A DNA stretch of 64,000 bases, taken from assembly GCA_964501315.1 (NCBI GenBank), contig CAZCSO010000004.1, positions 36,350 to 100,349 on the forward strand. Direction: 5' to 3'. Shown here piece by piece: positions 27,104-35,088 of the stretch. Position numbers and translations under genes: made by a program. Source of the stretch: UBA5603 sp964501315 (GTDB taxonomy: Bacteria; Bacillota_I; Bacilli_A; Izemoplasmatales; Hujiaoplasmataceae). Under the pieces are notes generated by a model, which was given only the letters and a program-made list of their open reading frames with translations, made no database searches and was not told the origin of the DNA. The number at the start of each line of letters is the position of its first letter. Position 1 is the first letter of the stretch.

Positions 27104-28714
27104 CTATATCTCTATATGACCTATGCCATTATAGTAGATATCAACTTGTTGAGTCTTTACACCATCTATTTTAGCCTTATGATGTACGACTATCTTTTGG
27201 ATGAATTCTTGAACTATTTCATCCGTCAATTCATTTATCTCAGTGTATTTCTTAACTAAGTTAATTAGGTAAGATGCATTGAGATATTTTTCATTTTCTT
27301 TATTTATAAAGTCTTGAAACTCTTTAATCCTAGTCTCAAGTTCCTTTTGCTCATTTTCATAGCTTGTAGATAATTTATTGAATCTATCATCAGTTAAATT
27401 ACCATCTAGTTTATCTTCATATAGATTTTGAATAATTGAATCAAGCTTTTTATATCTAGCTGTAGCAGTATCAATTTCTTTAGTAGCACTTCGTAGGGCT
27501 CTGTTTAGTTCTGATTTAGAATAATCACTTACTTTAGCTACAAATTCATCTTCATTGTTCTTTACGAATGATGTTAATCTCTTAATATCAGCTAGAATAA
27601 TAGCTTCTATATCAGCTTCTCTAATAGCGTGAGTATATTCGCATCTATGTTTTCTATAACTGCTACACACAAAATATGCAGGATTATGATATTTTTCTCT
27701 TGGACACACGTAATATAAAACCTCGCCACAATCACTACAATAAAGTTTACCTGCAAGTTTAGGTACATAACCTAACTTGGTATTTTTACGCTTATGGGCT
27801 CTAATGTTTGCAACAACATCAAAGGTATCTTTATCAATAATGGCTTCATGCGTATTTTCAATTATCTTAAGTTCCTCTGGTTTCATTGGTTTGAATTTTC
27901 TTTTATTACGATTATATGGGTCTGGTTTAAAAATAACAGTATTGCCTATATATTCTTGCCTATTAAGTATTTCACTAACAATAGCAGGACTCCATTTGGT
28001 ATTTGAATAATCTAAATCTTTATTCCATTGCCCATGAGTAATTTTATAATATCCAGGTGGCATAATATTTCGATTATTTAATTCATTAGCTATTTTACTA
28101 ACGCCAAGACCATTTATGCACAATCTAAATATTTCTTTAACAACAATACTAGCTTCATCATCAATAAGCCATTTATGTTTATCATTAGGGTCTTTCATGT
28201 AGCCATATGGTGGTAGAAAGGTTAGTGTTTCACCTCTATCAGCTTTTGATTTAAATACAGCCCTTATCTTTTTAGAAGTATCTTTAGCGTACCATTCGTT
28301 AATAATATTCAAGAATGGAGTGAAATCATTATCGTTTGGTTTATCAGAATCAACACCATTATTTATAGCTATAAACCTTATACCATTTTCAGGGAATAAT
28401 ATTTCGGTAAAATATCCAACCTTTAAATAATCACGACCTAGTCTAGACATATCTTTTACAATAATTGTTGCAACCTCATCACGATTTACGTGTTCCATAA
28501 GTCTAGTCCAATCAGGTCTATTAAAATTAGTACCAGAATAGCCATCATCAACAAAGGTAACTATGTTTTTAAATCCATTATCTTCAGCATATTTTTGTAA
28601 TATATTTTTTTGATTAATAATAGAGTTTGAATCACCCTGTAAGTCATCATCACGAGAAAGACGGCAGTATAATGCTGTTAACTTTTGTGCTGATGTATTT
28701 AATTCTTGTAGCAT
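27104..28714 (-). CDS. Large serine recombinase (integrase/excisionase of the element)
   Basis: A 536-residue recombinase. The N-terminal resolvase domain has the catalytic serine (S20) in LYCRLSRDDD, plus DDGYSGTNFNRP and KDMSRLGRDYLKVG with the conserved arginines. The recombinase domain has NRQEYIGNTV, and a zinc ribbon shows CSDCGEVL and CSSYRKHRC. A coiled-coil region follows (about 400-475). The C-terminal segment resembles DUF4368. This type integrates and excises Tn4451-like and satellite elements. The start follows AAGGAGG located in the preceding 67-residue gene. All catalytic motifs are intact. Confidence 0.95.
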   Translation of the reverse strand: MLQELNTSAQKLTALYCRLSRDDDLQGDSNSIINQKNILQKYAEDNGFKNIVTFVDDGYSGTNFNRPDWTRLMEHVNRDEVATIIVKDMSRLGRDYLKVGYFTEILFPENGIRFIAINNGVDSDKPNDNDFTPFLNIINEWYAKDTSKKIRAVFKSKADRGETLTFLPPYGYMKDPNDKHKWLIDDEASIVVKEIFRLCINGLGVSKIANELNNRNIMPPGYYKITHGQWNKDLDYSNTKWSPAIVSEILNRQEYIGNTVIFKPDPYNRNKRKFKPMKPEELKIIENTHEAIIDKDTFDVVANIRAHKRKNTKLGYVPKLAGKLYCSDCGEVLYYVCPREKYHNPAYFVCSSYRKHRCEYTHAIREADIEAIILADIKRLTSFVKNNEDEFVAKVSDYSKSELNRALRSATKEIDTATARYKKLDSIIQNLYEDKLDGNLTDDRFNKLSTSYENEQKELETRIKEFQDFINKENEKYLNASYLINLVKKYTEINELTDEIVQEFIQKIVVHHKAKIDGVKTQQVDIYYNGIGHIEI

Positions 28715-28917
28715 TAGTCTGCCTCCTTTCCGTTAATGACTTTAATTTCATCAATTACACCATCTTCAAATAGCTTAATGGCATACTTGATTGCTTCATC
28801 CTCACTCCAACCAAGTGAAGTGATATAGTAGTTGACTAAATAATCAATTCCTTTTCTTGAGGTATTGGTATCGTCAACCAGTTCATATAATCTAGTTCTT
28901 AATTCATTTGTGCTCAT
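28714..28917 (-). CDS. Small protein coupled to the recombinase
   Basis: A 67-residue protein, not recognised. It is predicted helical, acidic, and contains a WSEDEAIKYAIKLFEDG helix. Start behind a perfect AGGAGG; the stop overlaps the recombinase start by one base. Tight coupling suggests a recombination accessory or directionality role, but this is inference only. Confidence 0.7.
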   Translation of the reverse strand: MSTNELRTRLYELVDDTNTSRKGIDYLVNYYITSLGWSEDEAIKYAIKLFEDGVIDEIKVINGKEAD

Positions 28918-28985
28918 ATAAATAACCTCCTTTGGTGTGTATATACATCACTCTAAAAGGGATTATTATCAAGTAATACGAGCAC

Positions 28986-29153
28986 TTATTTTTTATTCTT
29001 TAAAGGCATTTGAATGATTGGTATTTCAATAGATCTACGAATCATCTTTTCAACCTTTTTCTTTATGTAATCTTCATCTTTTTTATCGGCGACTTGAGTA
29101 TTTATAACATAGACAGTGTCACCGATTTTAGTATTATAATTTAATCTATCCAT
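28986..29153 (-). CDS. Small basic protein of 55 residues
   Basis: A short frame from ATG at 29153 to TAA at 28986, with GGTGA five bases upstream. The protein begins MDRLNYNTKIGDTVYVINTQ and ends in a lysine-rich tail. The middle (DEDYIKKKVEKMIRR) looks helical. No family is recognised. It fits the gap between the capsid gene and the 67-residue gene in the same direction, which supports it being real. Confidence 0.6.
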   Translation of the reverse strand: MDRLNYNTKIGDTVYVINTQVADKKDEDYIKKKVEKMIRRSIEIPIIQMPLKNKK

Positions 29154-29212
29154 GCTATTCACCAAAAGGATAGGAGCTAACCTAGAAGCCCTAAATTAGC
29201 CCCTAAATCGCC

Positions 29213-30109
29213 TTAATTTTGATTGTTTTCTAGAGATTCAAGAATTAATACCTTACAAGCCTGTGCTTCGGTTAATTTGAAATCTAAGCGTTCTTTGGAT
29301 GCATAACCTATATCGCCATTTTCTAGATATAATTCCTTCAATACTTTAACTGCGATTCTTTCTCTTAAAAGGAAAGTAAGATAAGTGAAATTACCAAATA
29401 GAAGTGGCTTACTTGGATTTGTCATGTAATTGGAAATAACGACCTTTTTGCCTAAGATGGTAGAATCAGCATTATTCCATAAATAATTACCTGAATCATC
29501 TTTTAACTTTCTTAATTTAAGTGCTGTTTCATCATTGGTAATAAAAATAGCTTCATCCCTATATTCCTTATCTAAAGAAAAGAATAAATCGATTACCGAA
29601 TCATATGTGATTTCAGGAACTGATACACAGCCCAGATCATAATTTAACAAACCAAGTGGCTCTTTAACGCCTGTTCCATTAAGAATTAGCTTTTCTTCAG
29701 CTTTACCATATCTTTTAGATAAAGTCTTTCTTAAATAATCGGTCATATTGATTTTTAAATCATTGACAGTAGAACCTTTGACTTTAACGATTAAACCTAA
29801 TTTATAAGATTTATATCTAAGTTCAGCCGTTGATTCATCTTCAACAAAGGCTTTATTATCTTCATCAACTACAACAGGTAAAGATGCAGAAGTGTTAATT
29901 GTTAATACGCCATCAGCTGTATCAGTTTCAACAAGATTCATGTATTTTCTAAATAAGTTATGTTTATCTAGAATCGATGCATCAATTGGAAGTTCAATAT
30001 AGCCATCTGGTCTTAATTTCTCGATGTCGCCATAAACATCATCAGTAGGTTTTAATTTAAGTGCATTTTCTACGGCACTTGCGTATTTTGATAAGTAAAT
30101 GTTATTCAT
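29213..30109 (-). CDS. HK97-fold phage major capsid protein
   Basis: A 298-residue protein that matches the phage capsid family in order: an N-terminal arm with LPIDASILDKHNLFRKYMNLV, an AFVEDESTAELRYKSYKLGLIVKVK segment read in parts as E-loop and P-domain, then the VNDLKINMTDYLRKTLSKR spine, GTGVKEPLGLL, LRKLKDDSGNYLWN, TILGKKVVISNYM and LLFGNFTY near the A-domain. It lacks the long N-terminal scaffolding (delta) domain. No prohead protease, portal or terminase is nearby. The start follows GGAGG by nine bases. An encapsulin is an alternative, but the GTG-x-EPLG-LL and D-GNYLW motifs favour a phage capsid. Confidence 0.9.
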   Translation of the reverse strand: MNNIYLSKYASAVENALKLKPTDDVYGDIEKLRPDGYIELPIDASILDKHNLFRKYMNLVETDTADGVLTINTSASLPVVVDEDNKAFVEDESTAELRYKSYKLGLIVKVKGSTVNDLKINMTDYLRKTLSKRYGKAEEKLILNGTGVKEPLGLLNYDLGCVSVPEITYDSVIDLFFSLDKEYRDEAIFITNDETALKLRKLKDDSGNYLWNNADSTILGKKVVISNYMTNPSKPLLFGNFTYLTFLLRERIAVKVLKELYLENGDIGYASKERLDFKLTEAQACKVLILESLENNQN

Positions 30110-30129
30110 TTTTTTTAATCCTCCGTTTT

Positions 30130-30369
30130 TTAATATTTACCATTCTCAAATTTTTTTCTTACGTACTCTCTCGCTTCTTCATAAGTCTTAAAGAAGATAG
30201 TTGAACGGTTATAGCCAACCATAAAAGGCATAGGTGTTATACGCTTGCTTTTAAATATGGTGATTTGGCCATAAATTCTATTAGGAAGTACAAATACACT
30301 TTTGTATTTTGAGTTTTCCAAATCGACTTTTTCAGGTAGGTCTAAACCTAAATAAACTTGATTAATCAT
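30130..30369 (-). CDS. Small protein upstream of the capsid gene
   Basis: About 79 residues, unrecognised. It contains FVLPNRIYGQITIFKSKRI and FKTYEEAREYVRKKFENGKY; the second part looks like a short alpha/beta unit. The start at 30369 (MINQVYLGL) follows GGAGG; an ATG at 30384 forms part of that site. It overlaps the zinc-finger HTH gene by eight bases and precedes the capsid gene by 20, so it is probably co-expressed. Confidence 0.7.
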   Translation of the reverse strand: MINQVYLGLDLPEKVDLENSKYKSVFVLPNRIYGQITIFKSKRITPMPFMVGYNRSTIFFKTYEEAREYVRKKFENGKY

Positions 30370-30634
30370 TTTTAATTCCTCCATTTTTGCATTGTTTATT
30401 CCAGTAGCTAATTCGGCAGCGGTCGCTACAATATCTCTTGATTTTATGTCCCTTAATAACTTTTATCTCCATTCCACAATTAAGGCATTTGGTATATTTA
30501 GGAAGAGCTTCTTTATGTCTTCTAAAATAGGATTTAATTGTGTTATATGGAACTGAAGTTAAAAGAGAAATATCCATCATAGAATATCCATCAGCTCTTA
30601 AATTTTTAATTATTCTTTGTTCTTTATCAGTCAT
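30362..30634 (-). CDS. HTH protein with C-terminal zinc motif
   Basis: About 90 residues. An N-terminal sigma-70-region-4-like helix-turn-helix is seen in EQRIIKNLRADGYSMMDISLLT followed by PYNTIKSYFRRH (written in two parts). A zinc motif follows: C50, C53, C69 and C73 (C-x2-C-x15-C-x3-C) with RYCSDRCRISYW. Similar proteins are common in Clostridia mobile elements and are often mislabelled sigma factor. It is probably a regulator of the module. The start at 30634 follows AGGAGG. Confidence 0.82.
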   Translation of the reverse strand: MTDKEQRIIKNLRADGYSMMDISLLTSVPYNTIKSYFRRHKEALPKYTKCLNCGMEIKVIKGHKIKRYCSDRCRISYWNKQCKNGGIKND

Positions 30635-30697
30635 ATAAATTTCCTCCTTTTTATCTTTAAACGAATTGGGTAATATACCCCCTTTGAAAACGCGAAT

Positions 30698-30765
30698 ATG
30701 CACACGAGACCCCTGGCCGGTGTCTAGATTAATAGCACCAGAGATTTGATGGGGCCCAGGTCATA
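30698..30765. other. GC-rich structured block in the AT-rich element
   Basis: About 65 bases with much higher G+C than the surrounding element. It contains GACCCCTGGCCGG at one end and GGGGCCCAGGTC at the other, which can pair partly (GACC with GGTC, CC with GG). It lies directly beside the iterons. It has no coding frame. It might be part of an origin or a packaging signal. Confidence 0.45.
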
Positions 30766-30771
30766 TTAATT

Positions 30772-30888
30772 TTGTCCTTTATGTCCTTTTGTCCTTATAT
30801 AGAAAGAAATCTTCAATAAAAACATCTATAAAATAAATAAATTAATTAATATTTTGTATATATAGGGACAATGTGACAAAAGGGACAA
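30772..30888. other. Candidate replication origin: iterons flanking an AT-rich tract
   Basis: Left side: TTGTCCTT (30772-30779), ATGTCCTT (30781-30788) and TTGTCCTT (30789-30796). Right side in inverted orientation: AGGGACAA (30864-30871), TGTGACAA (30872-30879) and AGGGACAA (30881-30888). The 67 bases between are almost pure A+T. The block lies just after the primase-helicase gene, like the two-sided iteron origins of staphylococcal pathogenicity islands, whose Rep helicases bind such repeats. Confidence 0.6.
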
Positions 30889-30893
30889 TATTC

Positions 30894-33170
30894 TTAACTT
30901 GAATCAATGGTGTAAATGCTAGGATTAATAAGGTAGCTTTGACCTTTTGGTCTACCAATATTAGTTTGATTAGATTCGCATTCTTTTAAATAACCATAAT
31001 CACATAATAGATTTAATGCAGGTATTACTTCATCTTTAGTCTTAAATGACCTAACAAGCCTCATAACATCACGAGCTGTAATATTATCTTTATGTGGCGT
31101 TTGTTTAATTAAAGAATCAATAATCTTTTTGGCATTTTTCTTAGTGGTATCAAGGCCTAACATATCAAAGGCATATAAAGCATGATCTAAAAAATAATCT
31201 CCTACCTTAATGGCATCCAACATTGTTTTCTTTTGGACTATGTAATTACCATCAACAAGCGGTGTTCCATCATTTAAAAACGGGTCATACTTAATTCCAA
31301 AGGCTCTAGTTAATAGTCCTGATATTCTTAAGATATTACCAACTAGTTTGCCTGCCCAAGCACCAATATCCTTAAGGTCGTTTTTAAGCCTAAATTCAAA
31401 ATTATCATGATATCTTTCAAGTTCTTTATAGGCATCATCAGTAAGTGAGATTGTATCCATAAAGGTTGTATCTTCATTTAATATTAAATTAATAAGAGAA
31501 TAGAAAGCTTGTTTAGTATCTTCGCTTATTACATCTGTAGTAAGTTTTCTAGAACCTACCATTGATTTAGGAATCGAATAAAGAAATCTTGCATTAAGTC
31601 CTCTACCACTAAATATTGGATTATTAAGTATCGTTTCAAGTACTCTTGGTTGAACCATTAGTAGGATTGTGAGTTTTGGCTTTTTAAGTGAAATTGACTC
31701 ACGACCGATTCTATCAACCCTTACATAATCTCCTGAATAGCCTTTAAGCAGAATATCGATATTAACTACCTTAGAATAAGCACCAGATAGAACATCAAAT
31801 ATACCACCCTCACTAGATATAATGGATAGTGATTCATCTTGTTCCTTTAACTTATTAGCTAGAACTTCAGGTGTTACATCATCAGCTGTTAAAACTAATT
31901 TATGTAGCCTTTTAAAACCATTTATTTTAGTTATCACTTCATCGAGTTCTGATGTAGTTGCTTTACCTTTTTCAACATCTTTAACTAGTTTATTTCGCTT
32001 TGTAATAAGTGCTTGATATTCTAGTTCGGACTTTTCTCGTTCTAGTGAATGAGCTTCGTTATAATTAATTTCAAATGTATGTATTACTTTTATCATTTGG
32101 TTAATTACAGCTGATTTTCTTTCACTAGGTTCTGCAACTACCATCGCATATAAGTTAAGTGGTTCATCCCAGTCGGATTTACCTTGAATTTGATACTTTC
32201 TTTGCATTGATAAAGCTAAAACTGATAATGCGATTACACCTGCCATATCTATTGGTGTTTGTGTAGCTTCACTAACTGCTAAACAATAATTTTTAATAGC
32301 ATCAGGAAAAACATCAATTGGAAATGGTAAGAGTGGTCTTTCATTAAGTGGAATAAGCGAATCCCATTTAATATCTTCCTTTTGGTTATATTCATCTGGT
32401 TTAATGTAATTAGGACTATTTACAATCTTTGTTTTATAGAATTTAGTAGCACTAGACCATATGAGTTTAAGTTCTGCATTATCTAGGGGTGGCATGCACC
32501 TTTCACTTACCTTTAAAAATTCATTATAAGCATCAGCTGTATCGCCATATCTTTTAATAATTTTTGAAGCTTCTTTAGATAATGTAGAATTGCGACTGCC
32601 CTCAAGTATTGGAGCATCTTGCATTAGGAAATTTTCAGATTCTTTGTTCCATATAAATTCAGACAATGTTTTATCTCCTTCAACTAGTTCAACTTGTGGG
32701 TTAGATGTTCCAAAGAAGAATCTAGCTGAATCAAGTGCATTATTATCTATAAAAGGAAAATAGTTATAGACCTTTTGTTTTAAAGATGAATATTTAGCTT
32801 CATCCGTTATTTCATCTATTGGAAACAAAACATGGAACTTAGGCCTAGCCTTTTTACCATTTTTAGATATTAGATGATGTCTTGAATATTGAACATAAAA
32901 TCCAACTTCAGGAAATGCCTTTTTTACATCTTCAACATAAATCCAATTAGATGAATCTTCAGCATGGTCATTATCAATATCAACAGGTAAGCAATCCGCC
33001 TTAATAAAGTTTTTAATGCTTCTAATATTATCCTTATAGGTAGCACATACATAATCTAGTGTTATTGCCTTACTAAATGATTCAATATTATTAACTATAA
33101 CTTTATTGTCATATCTGATATTTTGTGGTAATCCTCTAACATTTGATTTATAGATTGTTATTGATTTCAT
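30894..33170 (-). CDS. Primase-helicase (PrimPol-like domain plus DUF3987/YfjI ATPase)
   Basis: About 758 residues. The N-terminal part looks like an archaeo-eukaryotic primase: LPVDIDND carries the metal-binding acidic pair, SRHHLISKNG and ARPKFHVLFPID the histidine motif, and DSARFFFGTSNPQ the third motif. A PriCT-like helical piece follows (about 190-245). The C-terminal two thirds match DUF3987 (YfjI family): VVAEPSERKSAVINQM near the P-loop, ISSEGGIFDVLSGAYS as the acidic box, and FSGRGLNARFLYS. It is probably the replication protein of the element acting at the adjacent iterons. ATG at 33170 follows GGAGGT; the frame overlaps xis by 23 bases. Confidence 0.88.
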   Translation of the reverse strand: MKSITIYKSNVRGLPQNIRYDNKVIVNNIESFSKAITLDYVCATYKDNIRSIKNFIKADCLPVDIDNDHAEDSSNWIYVEDVKKAFPEVGFYVQYSRHHLISKNGKKARPKFHVLFPIDEITDEAKYSSLKQKVYNYFPFIDNNALDSARFFFGTSNPQVELVEGDKTLSEFIWNKESENFLMQDAPILEGSRNSTLSKEASKIIKRYGDTADAYNEFLKVSERCMPPLDNAELKLIWSSATKFYKTKIVNSPNYIKPDEYNQKEDIKWDSLIPLNERPLLPFPIDVFPDAIKNYCLAVSEATQTPIDMAGVIALSVLALSMQRKYQIQGKSDWDEPLNLYAMVVAEPSERKSAVINQMIKVIHTFEINYNEAHSLEREKSELEYQALITKRNKLVKDVEKGKATTSELDEVITKINGFKRLHKLVLTADDVTPEVLANKLKEQDESLSIISSEGGIFDVLSGAYSKVVNIDILLKGYSGDYVRVDRIGRESISLKKPKLTILLMVQPRVLETILNNPIFSGRGLNARFLYSIPKSMVGSRKLTTDVISEDTKQAFYSLINLILNEDTTFMDTISLTDDAYKELERYHDNFEFRLKNDLKDIGAWAGKLVGNILRISGLLTRAFGIKYDPFLNDGTPLVDGNYIVQKKTMLDAIKVGDYFLDHALYAFDMLGLDTTKKNAKKIIDSLIKQTPHKDNITARDVMRLVRSFKTKDEVIPALNLLCDYGYLKECESNQTNIGRPKGQSYLINPSIYTIDSS

Positions 33171-33351
33171 CAGCCTTACCTCCACTAGACTCCTTTAGCC
33201 ATTTCTTATATTCATCAATAGGAATAATGATTCTTGAACCAATTCTTATAGATGGAAAATTTGGACTTTTAATTAACTCATAAGCCTTAGGAATCGAAAT
33301 GCCTAATTGGATAGCAAGTTCGTGTACTGTCATTGTAGTTTTTTCCATTTC
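33148..33351 (-). CDS. Excisionase-like MerR/HTH_17 DNA-binding protein
   Basis: About 67 residues: MTVHELAIQLGISIPKAYELIKS followed by FPSIRIGSRIIIPIDEYKKWL, the helix-turn-helix and wing pattern of HTH_17 excisionase proteins (quoted here in two parts). It could be the recombination directionality factor or a replication-control protein. The start at 33351 follows GGAGGTaactgaa; longer upstream frames lack support. It overlaps the primase-helicase gene and is divergent from the 375-residue gene. Confidence 0.85.
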   Translation of the reverse strand, partial: EMEKTTMTVHELAIQLGISIPKAYELIKSPNFPSIRIGSRIIIPIDEYKKWLKESSGGKADEINNNL

Positions 33352-33486
33352 AGTTACCTCCATATTTGTTGATACACAACAGGCAGATGATCTACTCAAT
33401 TTATTTGAACCATCCTTATCAAGTAATTGAGTTAAACCTGATAGCGAATTTATTTAATCTAATTCAAATAAAATCAATCCAATCTC

Positions 33487-33556
33487 TTGTGTTCGATGTC
33501 ATTTTACTATATAATGTAATCGAAAACTAACTTCGGTTGATTACAAGTCGATTACA
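33487..33556 (+). promoter_or_regulatory. Promoter and three-site operator between xis and the divergent gene
   Basis: TTGTGT (33487-33492) and TATAAT (33510-33515) with a 17-base spacer read toward the 375-residue gene. Immediately downstream are TGTAATCGA (33515-33523), TTGATTACA (33537-33545) and TCGATTACA (33548-33556). The first is the exact reverse complement of the third; the second and third are direct repeats 11 bases apart, one helical turn. A repressor bound there would block this promoter. Confidence 0.65.
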
Positions 33557-33579
33557 TCAAAAAGGATGGTTTTTAGTAT

Positions 33580-34707
33580 ATGAGAAATCACTACAAAAAA
33601 GAAAAATCCTTCGCTCAAGTGTTTAAGGAAGGATTCGGATTTACCGAGATAGGTGGTATAGCAGATACTGCTTATAGACTCGTTAGATATGATGATTATA
33701 TGTTTGAAGATGGTGTAACTATTGAAAAATATAATCTAATAAATGAAGACATGATTGTGAATAAGAATCCACTTTCTATGCCTACTTTAGATGATGATAA
33801 TACAATTACAGGAAAGAAATTACTTATATCATTATTAAAGCTTGCGGATGACATAGATAAGAATTGTAAAACTAAATATGAAACAGTTGATAAGATTATT
33901 GAATGGTGTAAAAAAGTAGCTCATCCATATGACATAAACAAGCTTTATGAAAAATATGAAGCAGACCTTTTAGGTATAGAGCCTGATATTCCAATCGATT
34001 TAGTATATGATGGTTCTTTTAAATATTATGATTTTATGCAAGATCTATGTGACTTATATGATGTAGTTATCAACTGGCATGCGTTTTCTGAATTAATTAG
34101 AGGTAATGTTGATTATGCTTACAATTTAAATGATAGTGGCCCATCTTTTATAAATGGTTCTATATATGAAAAATATAAGAGAGTAAAAAACGATAGGGGG
34201 ATTAACCTTACACGTGAAGATAGGCAAAATTGGATAAAGGATAATTATACGGGTGACTTCATTGAAACTCTCATAAAGGAAAGAGAAGCTCATAACATTT
34301 ATGGAGATTTATTATCTAAAGAAACTTTTAGAAAGAACGTATTAAAAGATAAAAAGAAAATATATTCAAGAATCATTTCATATATACCACCTGTAAGAAT
34401 GAAACTTAAATATATTGATAATGAAGGTAATGCTGAATTTAGAGCTGAGATTAATTCGGTGTTCGATATTTGTTGGTATACCTTAGCAAGAATGATAGCT
34501 TCTAATGCTCCACAACAAGATGAAGATTTAGATTATGGTGGAGATAGATGGAATGAAGGAACATTAGGTGTATGTGCTAATTGTGGTACATTCTTCCTTA
34601 AGAATAATAGTGTTCAAAAGTATTGTGATAATGCATCATGCAAGGCAGCTAGAATCAGAAATAATGTAAGGTCACTTAGAGAACGTAGAAAGAATAATCA
34701 AGAATAA
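33580..34707 (+). CDS. Unrecognised 375-residue protein with C-terminal zinc motif
   Basis: I do not recognise the main body. The C-terminal 44 residues hold C332, C335, C349 and C354 (C-x2-C-x13-C-x4-C), followed by an arginine-rich helix RNNVRSLRERRK. This resembles CGNR-type or treble-clef DNA-binding fingers and the motif in the HTH protein at 30.4-30.6 kb (YCDNASCKAARI versus YCSDRCRISYW). It is likely a DNA-binding regulator of the element, divergent from the replication module. The RBS AAAGGA is about 13 bases from the ATG, farther than usual. Confidence 0.75.
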   Translation: MRNHYKKEKSFAQVFKEGFGFTEIGGIADTAYRLVRYDDYMFEDGVTIEKYNLINEDMIVNKNPLSMPTLDDDNTITGKKLLISLLKLADDIDKNCKTKYETVDKIIEWCKKVAHPYDINKLYEKYEADLLGIEPDIPIDLVYDGSFKYYDFMQDLCDLYDVVINWHAFSELIRGNVDYAYNLNDSGPSFINGSIYEKYKRVKNDRGINLTREDRQNWIKDNYTGDFIETLIKEREAHNIYGDLLSKETFRKNVLKDKKKIYSRIISYIPPVRMKLKYIDNEGNAEFRAEINSVFDICWYTLARMIASNAPQQDEDLDYGGDRWNEGTLGVCANCGTFFLKNNSVQKYCDNASCKAARIRNNVRSLRERRKNNQE

Positions 34708-34826
34708 CTATAATTCGATTCAATATAAAATAAAAATTACAATATATTAATCTAATGAGTAAAAATGATATATTTATACAAACTTTGAGAAATAACAAAA
34801 AAACTATGCGAAATCGTAGTAAACCC

Positions 34827-34855
34827 TTGAGTTCTAAAAGTAAAAATGGTATAAT
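34827..34855 (+). promoter_or_regulatory. Promoter of the XRE-methylase operon
   Basis: TTGAGT (34827-34832) and TATAAT (34850-34855) with 17 bases between, then TAGGAGG before ATG 34877. An imperfect dyad (ACTATGCGA/TCGTAGT) just upstream could bind the XRE protein. Confidence 0.7.
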
Positions 34856-34876
34856 TATGATATCTAGGAGGACATT

Positions 34877-35086
34877 ATGGCACTATCATATAATAAACTA
34901 TGGAAACTTCTTATTGATAAGGGGTTAAAGAAAACTGATTTGAATAAATTAACTGGAATTAGCGATTCAACTATGGCTAAATTAACGAAAGGCGAAAACA
35001 TTAATACAGAAATTTTAGAAAGAATATGCAAAGCATTAAATTGTCAAATTTCTGATATAGTTGAATATGTTTCGGAGGACAAATAA
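34877..35086 (+). CDS. XRE-family HTH regulator preceding a DNA methylase
   Basis: A 69-residue Cro/C1-type helix-turn-helix: SYNKLWKLLIDKGLKKTDL, then GISDSTMAKLTKGENI with the recognition helix, then a dimerisation helix ERICKALNCQISDIVEY. Single-domain proteins of this kind next to methylases often act as controller (C) proteins of restriction-modification systems. It lies two bases before the methylase gene and shares its promoter. Confidence 0.88.
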   Translation: MALSYNKLWKLLIDKGLKKTDLNKLTGISDSTMAKLTKGENINTEILERICKALNCQISDIVEYVSEDK

Positions 35087-35088
35087 AT

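Noticed and set aside
29213..30109. Encapsulin nanocompartment instead of phage capsid
   Set aside because: The motifs match phage capsid proteins and no cargo protein with a targeting peptide is adjacent. Not fully excluded.
30698..30765. Possible tRNA or tRNA remnant
   Set aside because: The GC-rich text does not fold as a cloverleaf and lacks T-loop and anticodon-loop signatures.
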